A stretch of 64,000 nt of DNA from Picochlorum sp. 'celeri' (lineage: Eukaryota > Chlorophyta > Trebouxiophyceae). The stretch covers positions 186,001-250,000 of the forward strand of contig JAACMV010000023.1 in NCBI GenBank assembly GCA_010909725.1, read 5' to 3'. The position numbers and the translations under genes are program-made. This document shows, in pieces, positions 28,010 to 36,519 of the stretch (the stretch's first letter is position 1; every line of letters starts with the position of its first letter). The notes under the pieces were generated by a model. It was given only the letters and a program-made list of their open reading frames with translations. It searched no databases and was not told the DNA's origin.

Positions 28010-30475
28010 TCATGCATCGTATGGCACCCGTACTGACTTTGTCTTTGGTCCATCTGGTGTATTCTCTGTGATTGTTTCGATGGGCAACTCGTCGAACTCT
28101 GACCTGTGTTCTGGGCAGAACAAGAGATACGGGTGCATTTGGTAGGTGCAGACATCACGGGCACAATTCAAGTGATAACTTGATTTGCATCTCTTACTGA
28201 AACATCCCAATGTGGCTCCTTTGTTCTGGCAGTGCTTGCAGCGAAGTCTTCTTCCTCTTGTGACAGCATCCTTCACACCGACAATGAGGCCTTGTCCTGT
28301 TGGGTCATGTACTTCAGGGGACCATCTTGCACATTGATCGTGTACCCACGCCGTCGAAACAGCGCTCATTTTGACCAGCGTGAGTTCTCCGAGGCCAGTT
28401 TCTGATCGTCCAAAAAAGCCTTTACGTGACGCTGGTGGGTCTTCTTCTCCTGGAAGGCCACAGAGTGCACATACCGAGTCCTTTGATGGTCCACGGAGGA
28501 GCAACTCTTGATATTCTTCAAGTTTCTCCTTTTGTCGAGACCTCTTCCATGACTCGTCTGAATGTGATCCTGGGGACACGTTCAGGAGTTGCCCTTCTTG
28601 GTGACGCACTGCATCCAGTGCAGGCTGGGGACTGACATCATCATCTCCAGCAAGACCGAGAAGCGGCAGAACGCCAGAGTACTTTGCATCTCCATATGAT
28701 ACATTCAAGTACAAATTCAGAGTCTTCGGATCGCATTTCCATGACTGGATGATTGGAGATGCTTTCTCCTTTTCAGCCTTTTCAATGGCTTGCGCAGCTG
28801 GCTGAGGGTTGGGATTGAACTTTTTAGGCCGCCCAACACTCTTCTTCTCAGTTGTGGCCATCTGTGCTTCTGGAAGAGCTGGTGATTGGTCAGCTGTCAT
28901 GGGTAAAGGACTCTCTTTCACCCCTCCTTGTACGATTTGATCCGTGCCAGCATGCCCAAGCGACAACAAGGCACGTTTCTTCATCTTTTCTCGCTCCTCT
29001 TGGATCTTTGGCACCATGGTGTGGTCGACCATGGATGCAATGCCCTTCCCCAATGGTGGAGCAAATTTAAATACCAACTCATCATCTGGACCCTGTATTG
29101 GCAATATCTCAATACCCATCTTGTCAAGGTATTTCACAAGAGTTTTTGATCTCTTTCCATTCACCAAAAGATGAATGGACGTCTTCCATTTCTTTGCATG
29201 CGCCATACCAGCATGTCGTTCGAATTCCCTTGGTGCCATGCGTAATTCCTGCTTGCCCATATGAGTCTTAATAAGAGAACACATGCCGCAGAAACAGTCA
29301 CATGTCTGTGCATCCAGGCGAAACAACCCATTTTTTCCATTGCATTCAATTTCCACAGCCTTCTCTCCAGACCGTGTCTCAATCACGACAACATTAGCAA
29401 ATGGATCAGGTGGTGGGACATCTGGATTCTTTCGTGGCCGCCCGCGCTTTCGTTTTGGCGGCTTTATCTGATGCTCAGACATCGTTGTGGTTCCCTGTGA
29501 TCCTGACGCTTGTGGATGATATTCTGCAGCGTCATCTGCCCCTGATGTTGAAAGTCCCGCTTTCTTCTCTATGTGGGACATGGTCATTGCCTTCCATACA
29601 GTTTCAAGAACAATCATCACCTGTGGTGGCACATCACTACAACGACGGAGCGTCTTGTAAAATCCCAAGAGCGTGCCAAATGTCAGATCTTTGGATGGAA
29701 AATCTGGAAACTTCAATTGAATGAGACTATGACACATTTCCACTGAAATATAAGGATCCAGCCGTGCTATTTCCTCACAGACATCTATCAAATTGCTCAC
29801 TTTTGAAGCCATCTCTGCTGCTTCTCTATCAGTCGCAGTCATTGGTCTTTCATTTCCAGCCACCACCAATGGTCTTTCACTTCCAGTCACCGCCAATCCT
29901 CCCTCATTCCCAGTCACCCCCATGCCAGCTCCTTCATTCCCAGCCGACGTATTCAGTGTGCTGTCCCTTGTATTCCCAGGAGAATGACCAAACGAATTCG
30001 ATACATGCCCAGGCATCCTTGGCATATATCCACCCCATGGTCTTGTCCTCATATGCTGCTGCCCAGCATCATTGTTCATAGCAGGCTGATATCCCCCCAA
30101 TGAACCGTTTGTATACATGTGACCAGAGTTGTACATGTATCCACCCGTGCTGGGTGGCAAAGGACCAGGAGGCAGAGAACCGCGAAACATCCCACCATGA
30201 TTGCCAAACGAATCTTGACCCATCCCTCCTCCCTGGCCAGAATATGGATATGAATGATGATTCGTTGTATTCCCTGAACCAGGCAACGAGTGCCGACCTG
30301 GCAGACCATATCCGCCGCTGGGAACCTGAGGATCTCCCATCTGTTTCTGCTGATCCTGAATTTTGGTTAAAAAATTGCTGAGAGTTTCCACATCCTGACG
30401 AAAATCCGATGCACTCTCACGCCCAGAGCGAGGAATCGAATCCATCCTGTCCTTGACACTCGCCCTCTCCTGCAC
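28010..30475 (-). CDS. Chromatin protein with AT-hooks, TDBD-like region and extended PHD finger
   Basis: 821 aa, single exon. Visible parts in order: a Gly/Met/Asn/Ser-rich low-complexity N-terminus (to about 195) with repeats of VTGNEG/VAGNERP; a helical region (about 210-305); an AT-hook PKRKRGRPRKNPD (about 345); a Cys-containing module ending in REFERHAGMAHAKKWKTSIH (about 400-440), similar to the TDBD that precedes PHD fingers in many plant proteins; a second AT-hook-like VGRPKKF (about 570); and a C-terminal extended PHD (CALCGLPGE ... CSKRCKSSYHLNCARD ... FCPEH, about 690-800), as in PHF6/JADE families. A nuclear, histone- or DNA-reading role is inferred. No methyltransferase or acetyltransferase domain is seen. 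Confidence 0.8.
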   Translation of the reverse strand: MQERASVKDRMDSIPRSGRESASDFRQDVETLSNFLTKIQDQQKQMGDPQVPSGGYGLPGRHSLPGSGNTTNHHSYPYSGQGGGMGQDSFGNHGGMFRGSLPPGPLPPSTGGYMYNSGHMYTNGSLGGYQPAMNNDAGQQHMRTRPWGGYMPRMPGHVSNSFGHSPGNTRDSTLNTSAGNEGAGMGVTGNEGGLAVTGSERPLVVAGNERPMTATDREAAEMASKVSNLIDVCEEIARLDPYISVEMCHSLIQLKFPDFPSKDLTFGTLLGFYKTLRRCSDVPPQVMIVLETVWKAMTMSHIEKKAGLSTSGADDAAEYHPQASGSQGTTTMSEHQIKPPKRKRGRPRKNPDVPPPDPFANVVVIETRSGEKAVEIECNGKNGLFRLDAQTCDCFCGMCSLIKTHMGKQELRMAPREFERHAGMAHAKKWKTSIHLLVNGKRSKTLVKYLDKMGIEILPIQGPDDELVFKFAPPLGKGIASMVDHTMVPKIQEEREKMKKRALLSLGHAGTDQIVQGGVKESPLPMTADQSPALPEAQMATTEKKSVGRPKKFNPNPQPAAQAIEKAEKEKASPIIQSWKCDPKTLNLYLNVSYGDAKYSGVLPLLGLAGDDDVSPQPALDAVRHQEGQLLNVSPGSHSDESWKRSRQKEKLEEYQELLLRGPSKDSVCALCGLPGEEDPPASRKGFFGRSETGLGELTLVKMSAVSTAWVHDQCARWSPEVHDPTGQGLIVGVKDAVTRGRRLRCKHCQNKGATLGCFSKRCKSSYHLNCARDVCTYQMHPYLLFCPEHRSEFDELPIETITENTPDGPKTKSVRVPYDA

Positions 30476-31095
30476 TAGGTCAATCTATGATCCAAATAGA
30501 TCTGTAAATCTCAACTAATGTATATTTCTCAGGCTATCACGGGTGTGGTTTTTATTGACGCCTATATGCTATCTGTCTGCCATTGTTGAACATCCAACTT
30601 TGCAGTCCAATCCTGTGAAGCATGATACCCACTCGTAATGATACTATCAATAAAAATTAAGAAATCTTTATTGAGATTTATTTATGAGCCCTGGGGGAGT
30701 GCTACCTGTTTTAAGGCTGACTGCTTGGTGTGGGAATCCCAATACGATTAGGGCAAAATCCGACGACAGGCAGAGATCTGTCTAGGCGGTTACAGTTCAT
30801 CCACGGTCCAAGAGTATGTTCGACCGGTATATCTACTACTAGTCACAAAGATTGGAGTCCCGAAATACTTTGGATACACATCGTTGACTCGGTCTTCCCG
30901 TCTCATGAAAAGACAACAAAGACTCGGGTATGAAAACTCATTGTGTTAAACAGAATTTACACATACGAATATAGATAATCTCAGTGAGAAACAAGGATAT
31001 CAGCCTCACTCTAGACGAAGAGACTGAACAATCCCTCATTTCTTCATCCACACATCACATTCGCATATTCTTCTACGGTATTATAACACCACATC
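30476..31095. other. Intergenic, divergent promoters
   Basis: 620 bp between the chromatin-protein gene and the small Cys-rich gene. The stretch 30690-30830 is relatively GC-rich and could fold, but I matched it to no known RNA class (SRP RNA, RNase P, U-snRNAs and TPP riboswitch were considered). Nothing else is seen. Confidence 0.45.
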
Positions 31096-31521
31096 ATGAG
31101 TTTGAAAGACGTTGTGTCTAATCTGAGGGCTGAAATTGAGACGGCTGTGGACTCAAAGCCAATGGTCAAAGTTCATGCCAAGGAGTGGGAGAAAATCATG
31201 CAGGGAAAGCCGGTGGAGATCAATCCATCTCTGGGACATGGATTTAAGATTATGAGTGTTGATGAATGGGCTGCTCGATGGAAGACGAATGAAGAGTTTG
31301 CAGAATGCTTGAATTGTGGAAGTACCAATACAAAGGAGCATGCATTCACACAGACATGGTGCCGTGGCAAGAAGAAATGGGACAGCGAATGCCTGTGCTT
31401 GGACTGCCATATGTTTAGCCGTAGACAGTATTGTGATCCTGATTTCAAGACACCAGAGGAGTATGAGAAGGAGAGATGGGAGAAGTTGGTCTTGAATGAC
31501 AACTCCCAGGCAGTTGCATAA
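31096..31521 (+). CDS. Small Cys-rich (putative zinc-binding) protein, unknown
   Basis: 141 aa, single exon. The N-terminal 80 residues are mixed charged helices. The C-terminal half has clustered cysteines: ECLNCGSTNTKEHAFTQTWC and CLCLDCHMFSRRQYC. The spacing CxxC ... C ... CxCxxC ... C suggests a zinc ribbon-like site. There is no signal peptide or membrane segment. A TGTAA element follows the stop by about 55 bp (31576-31580). I do not recognise the family. The dense, well-ordered sequence and poly(A) signal support a real gene. Confidence 0.72.
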   Translation: MSLKDVVSNLRAEIETAVDSKPMVKVHAKEWEKIMQGKPVEINPSLGHGFKIMSVDEWAARWKTNEEFAECLNCGSTNTKEHAFTQTWCRGKKKWDSECLCLDCHMFSRRQYCDPDFKTPEEYEKERWEKLVLNDNSQAVA

Positions 31522-31740
31522 GATGGTGTTTCTGAAGGCATTTCTTCTCATTGGTAGTACTCTCATCGTCGTTGTTGTAACACACGTATACACAGGGTAC
31601 ATGTACTCTTCTTGATATAGATATCTATAGTGCGACACAGATATCGTTGATGATGACACTTGTCAGACCAACTGGGTGGCAAGCTGTATATATAACGCGT
31701 CCGCGTGTCGAATCTCATGTATTCCTTTTAAAATAATACT

Positions 31741-31765
31741 ATACTCGTCGTAGTAGTACGAGTAT
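31741..31765. promoter_or_regulatory. Perfect 8-bp inverted repeat upstream of the UBTD-like gene
   Basis: ATACTCGT and ACGAGTAT flank a 9-nt spacer and end 50 bp before the UBTD-like start codon. It could be a promoter palindrome or a 5' UTR hairpin; no factor is known for it. Confidence 0.4.
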
Positions 31766-31814
31766 ATGAAATACTCGGACTGGTAAAGTAAAACGCGGTT
31801 CGAGGAACTACAGC

Positions 31815-32255
31815 ATGGGAAATATTTGTGGCGGAAATCACCAATCTCTGTCCGACCGTAAAGCCTCGAGAGCATCTAGTGGTGGAAAGGGATCTAAAAA
31901 TTCATATAGACCGCCAAGAAATTGTACGAGTGGGGTGAAACGATTAGTGAAGCCTCGATGGAAGAGCCAAGAACGACTCACCAAGGCCGAGCTGGAGGAG
32001 AAGAGGGTGGTGTTCTGGGATACACAGCCTCATTATGGGGGCAGCAAGGTTATCTGGGATGCAATCAAAGCAGCAGCTGAAGCAGATTTGCCTACTGCGT
32101 GTTTGATTCTGGAGAGTGCTGGTGTTATAATTGCTGAAGAGGATATGCGTGTGTGTTATGATGAGAGGGGGTGTCGGTATGACTTGCCAGTCTTTGTGCT
32201 GTCAGACCCAGACAACCTTGCTGCTGACTCAATACCCACGATATCTGAGGAATAG
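31815..32255 (+). CDS. UBTD1/2-like protein lacking the ubiquitin-like domain
   Basis: 146 aa, single exon. The start MGNICGG is a good N-myristoylation signal, as in animal UBTD1/UBTD2. The rest matches the N-terminal DC-UbP domain: VKPRWKSQERLTKAELEEKR, VVFWDTQPHYGG, VIWDAIKAAAEADLPTAC and CYDERGCRYDLPVFVLSDPDNL. Animal and most plant relatives continue into a C-terminal ubiquitin-like fold. Here the protein stops about 18 residues after this domain. The family binds E2 enzymes and links to ubiquitin signalling; what the short form does is unknown. A hairpin-capable repeat lies 50 bp upstream of the ATG. Confidence 0.85.
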   Translation: MGNICGGNHQSLSDRKASRASSGGKGSKNSYRPPRNCTSGVKRLVKPRWKSQERLTKAELEEKRVVFWDTQPHYGGSKVIWDAIKAAAEADLPTACLILESAGVIIAEEDMRVCYDERGCRYDLPVFVLSDPDNLAADSIPTISEE

Positions 32256-32513
32256 ATTGAGTCTCTCTCTGTGTATTGATATCATGCATATGAAGATGCA
32301 TTTGACATGGATAGATATGGATGCGTGGGCAATTCATTGCTGCCAATTCATTGGAGGAAGAAGAAGCCTTTTTTTTTTCCAAGGGAGAGGAATTCACATC
32401 CAGGATGCATCGGATGTGATTTGATACTAGATACCAGTATAGTTTATTGATAGTAGCGTTATTATGCAATATAATTCATTATAATACGCGCATTGTCATT
32501 ATCCTTGGGGAAC

Positions 32514-33335
32514 ATGGAGAAAATGCCATGCGCCAATTCTTCTTCTTTCAGCGCAACTGGACGGTGTATGTGCCATCCATGCTCAAGCATACCACGATCT
32601 ACTAGTTCTATATATAGAAATATTCATGGGAGAAGAGTAGAGCAATGTATCAAAGGATGGAGAAGAAATGGTGATGGGAGGTGGTCCGTGACGACGGACC
32701 TGTTTCAGCGGCAGGCATACGCAGATGATGGGGAGGAGGGCTTTGGTGTCGATGAAGAAGCGCGTCGTCAAGGGATAGAAGAGTATGAGGAATTAAAGGA
32801 GTTGCTGTTGCGGAGGACGTGGAAGTTTGGGGCTCTATTCTCCGTGTATTTGTTTCTGGTGGCCCCTGCTGATGCTCGGAATGCATCTCTGTTGGAACTT
32901 GTGGGATGTGCGGCTGGGTATGGGTACTTGATGGCATTAATACGACACGTAGAGTCGTATGGGCCAGAGAGTGATTGTCCGATGTTTGAGGCGGAGGATA
33001 TAGAGCCTACATTTCTGAGGGTGCTTGCCAAGATTGGGGTGGGGTATGGGTACTCGTTGAATCCGAGGCTGTTGATTCCGATTGGTTTGGTAATGGCATG
33101 CGCAGCATGGAATAGTACGCAAGGAGTGGATCAACAGATTAGTCTGGTAGAACAAGGGTGTTTGGTAGGTGGATTTTTGGGGTACAAGGTGGCGTTGTTT
33201 ACAAAAATTTATGATGATTTGAAGCCCAAGGTGTTGACGGCTGAGGAATTGATGAGGGAGAAGAGACCGGATTTGGACATGGATTTGGATGATGTGTCAC
33301 TCTCTGATATTATAAATAAAAGGCGTGATGAGTAA
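32514..33335 (+). CDS. CGL160: CGL160-like thylakoid ATP-synthase assembly factor (AtpI-type)
   Basis: 273 aa, starting at the ATG before EKMPCANSS; the open sequence further upstream has no ATG. The first 55 residues are Ser-, Cys- and Arg-rich without acidic residues other than the second, fitting a plastid transit peptide, and there is no ER signal in front. An acidic stretch follows. The C-terminal half has four hydrophobic helices and the pattern NPRLLIPIGLVMACAAWNS and GGFLGYKVALFTKIYDDL, which matches the AtpI-like membrane domain of plant CGL160. That protein helps assemble the c-ring and CF1 of chloroplast ATP synthase. Single exon. Assignment to CGL160 rather than to another AtpI-like protein is by C-terminal similarity. 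Confidence 0.75.
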   Translation: MEKMPCANSSSFSATGRCMCHPCSSIPRSTSSIYRNIHGRRVEQCIKGWRRNGDGRWSVTTDLFQRQAYADDGEEGFGVDEEARRQGIEEYEELKELLLRRTWKFGALFSVYLFLVAPADARNASLLELVGCAAGYGYLMALIRHVESYGPESDCPMFEAEDIEPTFLRVLAKIGVGYGYSLNPRLLIPIGLVMACAAWNSTQGVDQQISLVEQGCLVGGFLGYKVALFTKIYDDLKPKVLTAEELMREKRPDLDMDLDDVSLSDIINKRRDE

Positions 33336-33364
33336 TAATGATAACAATACATGCATTTGTGTGA

Positions 33365-34462
33365 TTACTCTTGAGTCATACAATCATATGGCGGTTGTAC
33401 CCAGACGTACTCATCAACATATCCGGCCACGTCGCAGCTTGCGGCGCAGCTGTATATTACTATCGCACCCCAATCTGGGCTATTATTATCTGATGGATCG
33501 ACATCTAAACTGTTCAAGAGCTGCGGCATGATTTGAAATTCGAATCGCCGTGGTCCCTGGCAGTGGGGGCAGGGTGGAATGGATGATGGATCTGGAATCC
33601 CTGCCGGGCTAGGACACAGCGGTTTCACTCCCTCCTCGAAACAATATCGAAGTATTTGGGAAGGAGATAACGAAGTTCGAGCGGCGAACGATGCAAAATG
33701 TTTCTGTTCCTCTGGCATTGTTTCTTCAATCTGATTGATCAAATCTGATGGGAGCTCCTCCTCTGTATATTTTTCTGACACGTTCGATTCCTCCGCTTTG
33801 ATCCGCAATGATTCCATAGGAATATCTTGTATGGGCTCATCTTCGATCACAATCTCGAATTCTGGGAATAAGGCGATGGAGCATGGAGCCTCCTGCTGTC
33901 CTGGTGCCATGACTGCCTGCTCATGTTGTGCAACATTCCAGGGATCTCGTATAGTAGTATTCGCTGTATCTATGGGTCTAAGACCTTGTCTATTTGCATC
34001 ATCTCCTTCTTCAGGTGGCTCAAAATCGTAATATTCATTTCGACGCGGAAGCTGACACCGCATTGCTCTGACTCCATCAGAGGACTGTGACACCTTTTTT
34101 CCATCCACACTGATAAACACAAACACCGTTCTATGAAACGCCCTGGGATTCTCGTCCACTGGAGCGTATACTTGGAGTAAGAATTTCATATCTGCTAGTG
34201 ATTCTGTCGATGGAAGATGGATAGGGTTGAGCCATGCTGGCCGCCCACCTACTTTGCTTGGAAACCTGTGTCGTAAGAGGTCTGTATTCCGAATGGGAGG
34301 TTCTACAAACCCCAATAACCATGGGATATCCTCTTCTTCTTCGTCATCAGAGAGTTGATTGTGCTTCAGGCATGCCTGCTGCTCGTTTTCCAAGGACATG
34401 TCTGTATCGCCATGCATGTCCATTCGTCGTTGTTTCTTGTAGATCTCAGTGCGCCATTTCAA
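33365..34462 (-). CDS. PDCD2: PDCD2/TSR4-like protein with altered N-terminal zinc site
   Basis: 365 aa. Near residue 50 is LLGFVEPP, then HRFPSKVGGRPAWLNPIHLP and FLLQVYAPVDENPRAFHRTV, the usual start of PDCD2. The C-terminal half carries CPHCQGPRRFEFQIMPQLLN, a non-conserved loop, and DWGAIVIYSCAASC, the PDCD2_C domain. PDCD2/TSR4 proteins are dedicated chaperones of ribosomal protein uS5 (RPS2). The Cys pairs that normally follow the LP-P segment and the FHRT segment are missing here, while the C-terminal Cys ligands remain. An acidic strip (SDDEEEED) precedes the domain. Single exon; starts at 34462 or at the nearby ATG of MDMHGD. Confidence 0.85.
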   Translation of the reverse strand: MKWRTEIYKKQRRMDMHGDTDMSLENEQQACLKHNQLSDDEEEEDIPWLLGFVEPPIRNTDLLRHRFPSKVGGRPAWLNPIHLPSTESLADMKFLLQVYAPVDENPRAFHRTVFVFISVDGKKVSQSSDGVRAMRCQLPRRNEYYDFEPPEEGDDANRQGLRPIDTANTTIRDPWNVAQHEQAVMAPGQQEAPCSIALFPEFEIVIEDEPIQDIPMESLRIKAEESNVSEKYTEEELPSDLINQIEETMPEEQKHFASFAARTSLSPSQILRYCFEEGVKPLCPSPAGIPDPSSIPPCPHCQGPRRFEFQIMPQLLNSLDVDPSDNNSPDWGAIVIYSCAASCDVAGYVDEYVWVQPPYDCMTQE

Positions 34463-34663
34463 GTCTGGTTGGAATTTGTGCTACTTGATATTCGTATGTG
34501 CAAAATTAAAATTACAAACTGGATGATGGAAGAACAATGCCACAGAAAGTACATGTGGAAACTGTCTGATGGAAGCAACCAACAATGGAGTGATGATTAT
34601 AGTTGTTTGTTTGACGATGTGATCAGCAACAATAGTTTCTGTATCACACATCACCTCATAGGT

Positions 34664-36174
34664 CTATGTGGCGGTTGCAGGTGTTGTGGGAGGAGGTGGG
34701 GTCTCAAGCAAATCACTTGTGGAGAAGTACATTGGATGGAGTTGGTCCAATCTATTCCACTTGTCGACATTTTCTTTGGCTTGCTTCTCTCCCTCTGCTT
34801 TTTCTTTCATGGTCGCAGCCAGAGCTTGTTTCTCATTTGCTTCTGAAATTTTTTGATTGCCTCTGTCTTCAAATATGGCAGCTTGTCTCTCAGCTTCTCT
34901 GGCAGCAGATTCTGCCTTTGCTGCCTCTGCCATGGCTGCTTCTTTCTGTTTCTGAATTGAAACTGCAACTCTTGCAGCCTCGATGGCTTGTCTCTGGATT
35001 TCCAATGCTCTGTTTGTGGCATCTGTGGCAGACTTTCTGAGCTCAGCGGCATTGGCAAATTTCTGCTCTGCCATCTTTGCTGGCATCTGGGCCTCGTGGG
35101 CTGCAACAACGGATCGTTCCTTTGCATCCTCAAGAGCCATTTGAATCATATAGTGCTTGTTCTTTAAATCGGCGATATTGGTACGACGAGTGGTGAGAAG
35201 CCTCTCCCAGATCCTTGCATTCTCCTTTCTCTCGTCAAGTTCCTTCCTGGACCACTGGATCTCTTCCTTCAATTGAATGATTCGCCTTTGCAGCATACCA
35301 AGTTCTTTCTCGCATTCAAGGATGTAGTCTGCGAGGTCCCCAGGTTTGTTGTCTTCTGCTTTCACTTCCAAATCAGACAGTTCAGCCAGGGCAGAGGAAA
35401 TCTGGTTGTTGAGGACATCCATCTCTTCTTGCTTCTTCTGTGCCACTTCTTTCATCTGTTCGCTTTCTGAAAGAAGAGACTTTGCTCGATTTTCGAGAAT
35501 TTGAGCGTGGAATTCGTAGTCTTCTGCTTGAGATGTCAAATCTTTGGCAAGGAAATCAGCCTCGTCGGCATTCTCAAGCTTTGGGAATGCTTCCATGGCA
35601 GCCTGTCTTCTCTCCTTTTCAATTTTTTCAGCTGCTTCAAACTTTGCCTGCTCCTCAGCTTCCGCTTGAAGGACTGCTTCCATTGCTTTTCGAACCTTTT
35701 CTCTCTCTTCCTCCGCTTCCTCGAACAATGCCTTTGATTGAGCCTCGAGATCTTCGGCCTCCTTTGTCAAGGACACAAGCTCTGCATGATGCATTTCAAT
35801 TTCCTTTTGTTTTGCAGCTGCCAAAAGCGCATGTTCCTCAGCTTTCTTCGCCTCGTCGGTCATGGCTTTGACCTTTTCATCGTGATCTGCAGGGCTCTCG
35901 AATTTTCTTGGAGCTTCCCCTTGTGCAACAGGTGTCACAAATTGTGCACCAAGTTCTCCCTCGTCTGAGACATCAAGGGCGATAGGCTTGCTCTTGGGCG
36001 TATCTGCAGAGTACAGTTATTCCCAGATAGCATCACGAGGATCGACAGGGTACTCCTTCAAATTGTGTCATGACGAGATGTTCTCCAAGGGATTTCTTGG
36101 AGGGCAGAGGGATACTTACCTGAGGCTGTCTTCTTGAGCTCAGACTCCTGTTGTTGGTGCGAAAGCGTCTCCAT
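34664..36174 (-). CDS. Long coiled-coil protein, unknown
   Basis: Two exons: 36120-36174 (18 codons) and 34664-36003, with a 116-nt GTAAGT...CTGCAG intron, giving 464 aa. The splice reads METLSHQQQESELKKTAS-D-TPKSKPIA. The rest is almost entirely Ala/Glu/Lys heptads (about 60-430), with a few breaks, and ends in a Pro/Thr-rich tail. There is no signal peptide, membrane helix or recognised domain. Such proteins occur as cytoskeletal, flagellar-root or membrane-associated scaffolds. Given that the organism is flagellated, a cytoskeletal role is possible but is only a guess. Confidence 0.82.
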
Positions 36175-36519
36175 CGTGGGTATTAAACCAATTTCAAGAG
36201 ATAGCGTGTATCAGAGAATCAAACCTTTTGTTACTGACGTCCAACGTGGTATGGGTATGAGGAGCCAAATGTCAGGACCTGGCTGTCTGTGCAATGCAAC
36301 AAAGGTTCCAGGCAATAATTTGACCTGTAGTATAATGTAGCGGTGATTAAAACTTTCTCGATATTCTCTTCTATTGCATATCGTATAATTTCAGTGCGAA
36401 TATCAGGCATCCTCTTCTAGGCTGAGACAATGTTTCTAGGAGACAATCTTGGACGGTCCAATATCTGTCCTTTTCAAATAGACTGCCACATGCATACTAG
36501 ATCGCATCGAATGGGCAGC
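36175..36519. other. Intergenic
   Basis: 345 bp between two minus-strand genes: the start of the coiled-coil gene and the 3' end of the ligase-like gene. No conserved feature is seen. Confidence 0.5.

Noticed and set aside
30690..30830. Possible structured RNA
   Set aside because: Local GC-rich pairing only. It lacks the conserved cores of SRP RNA, RNase P/MRP, spliceosomal RNAs and the TPP riboswitch.
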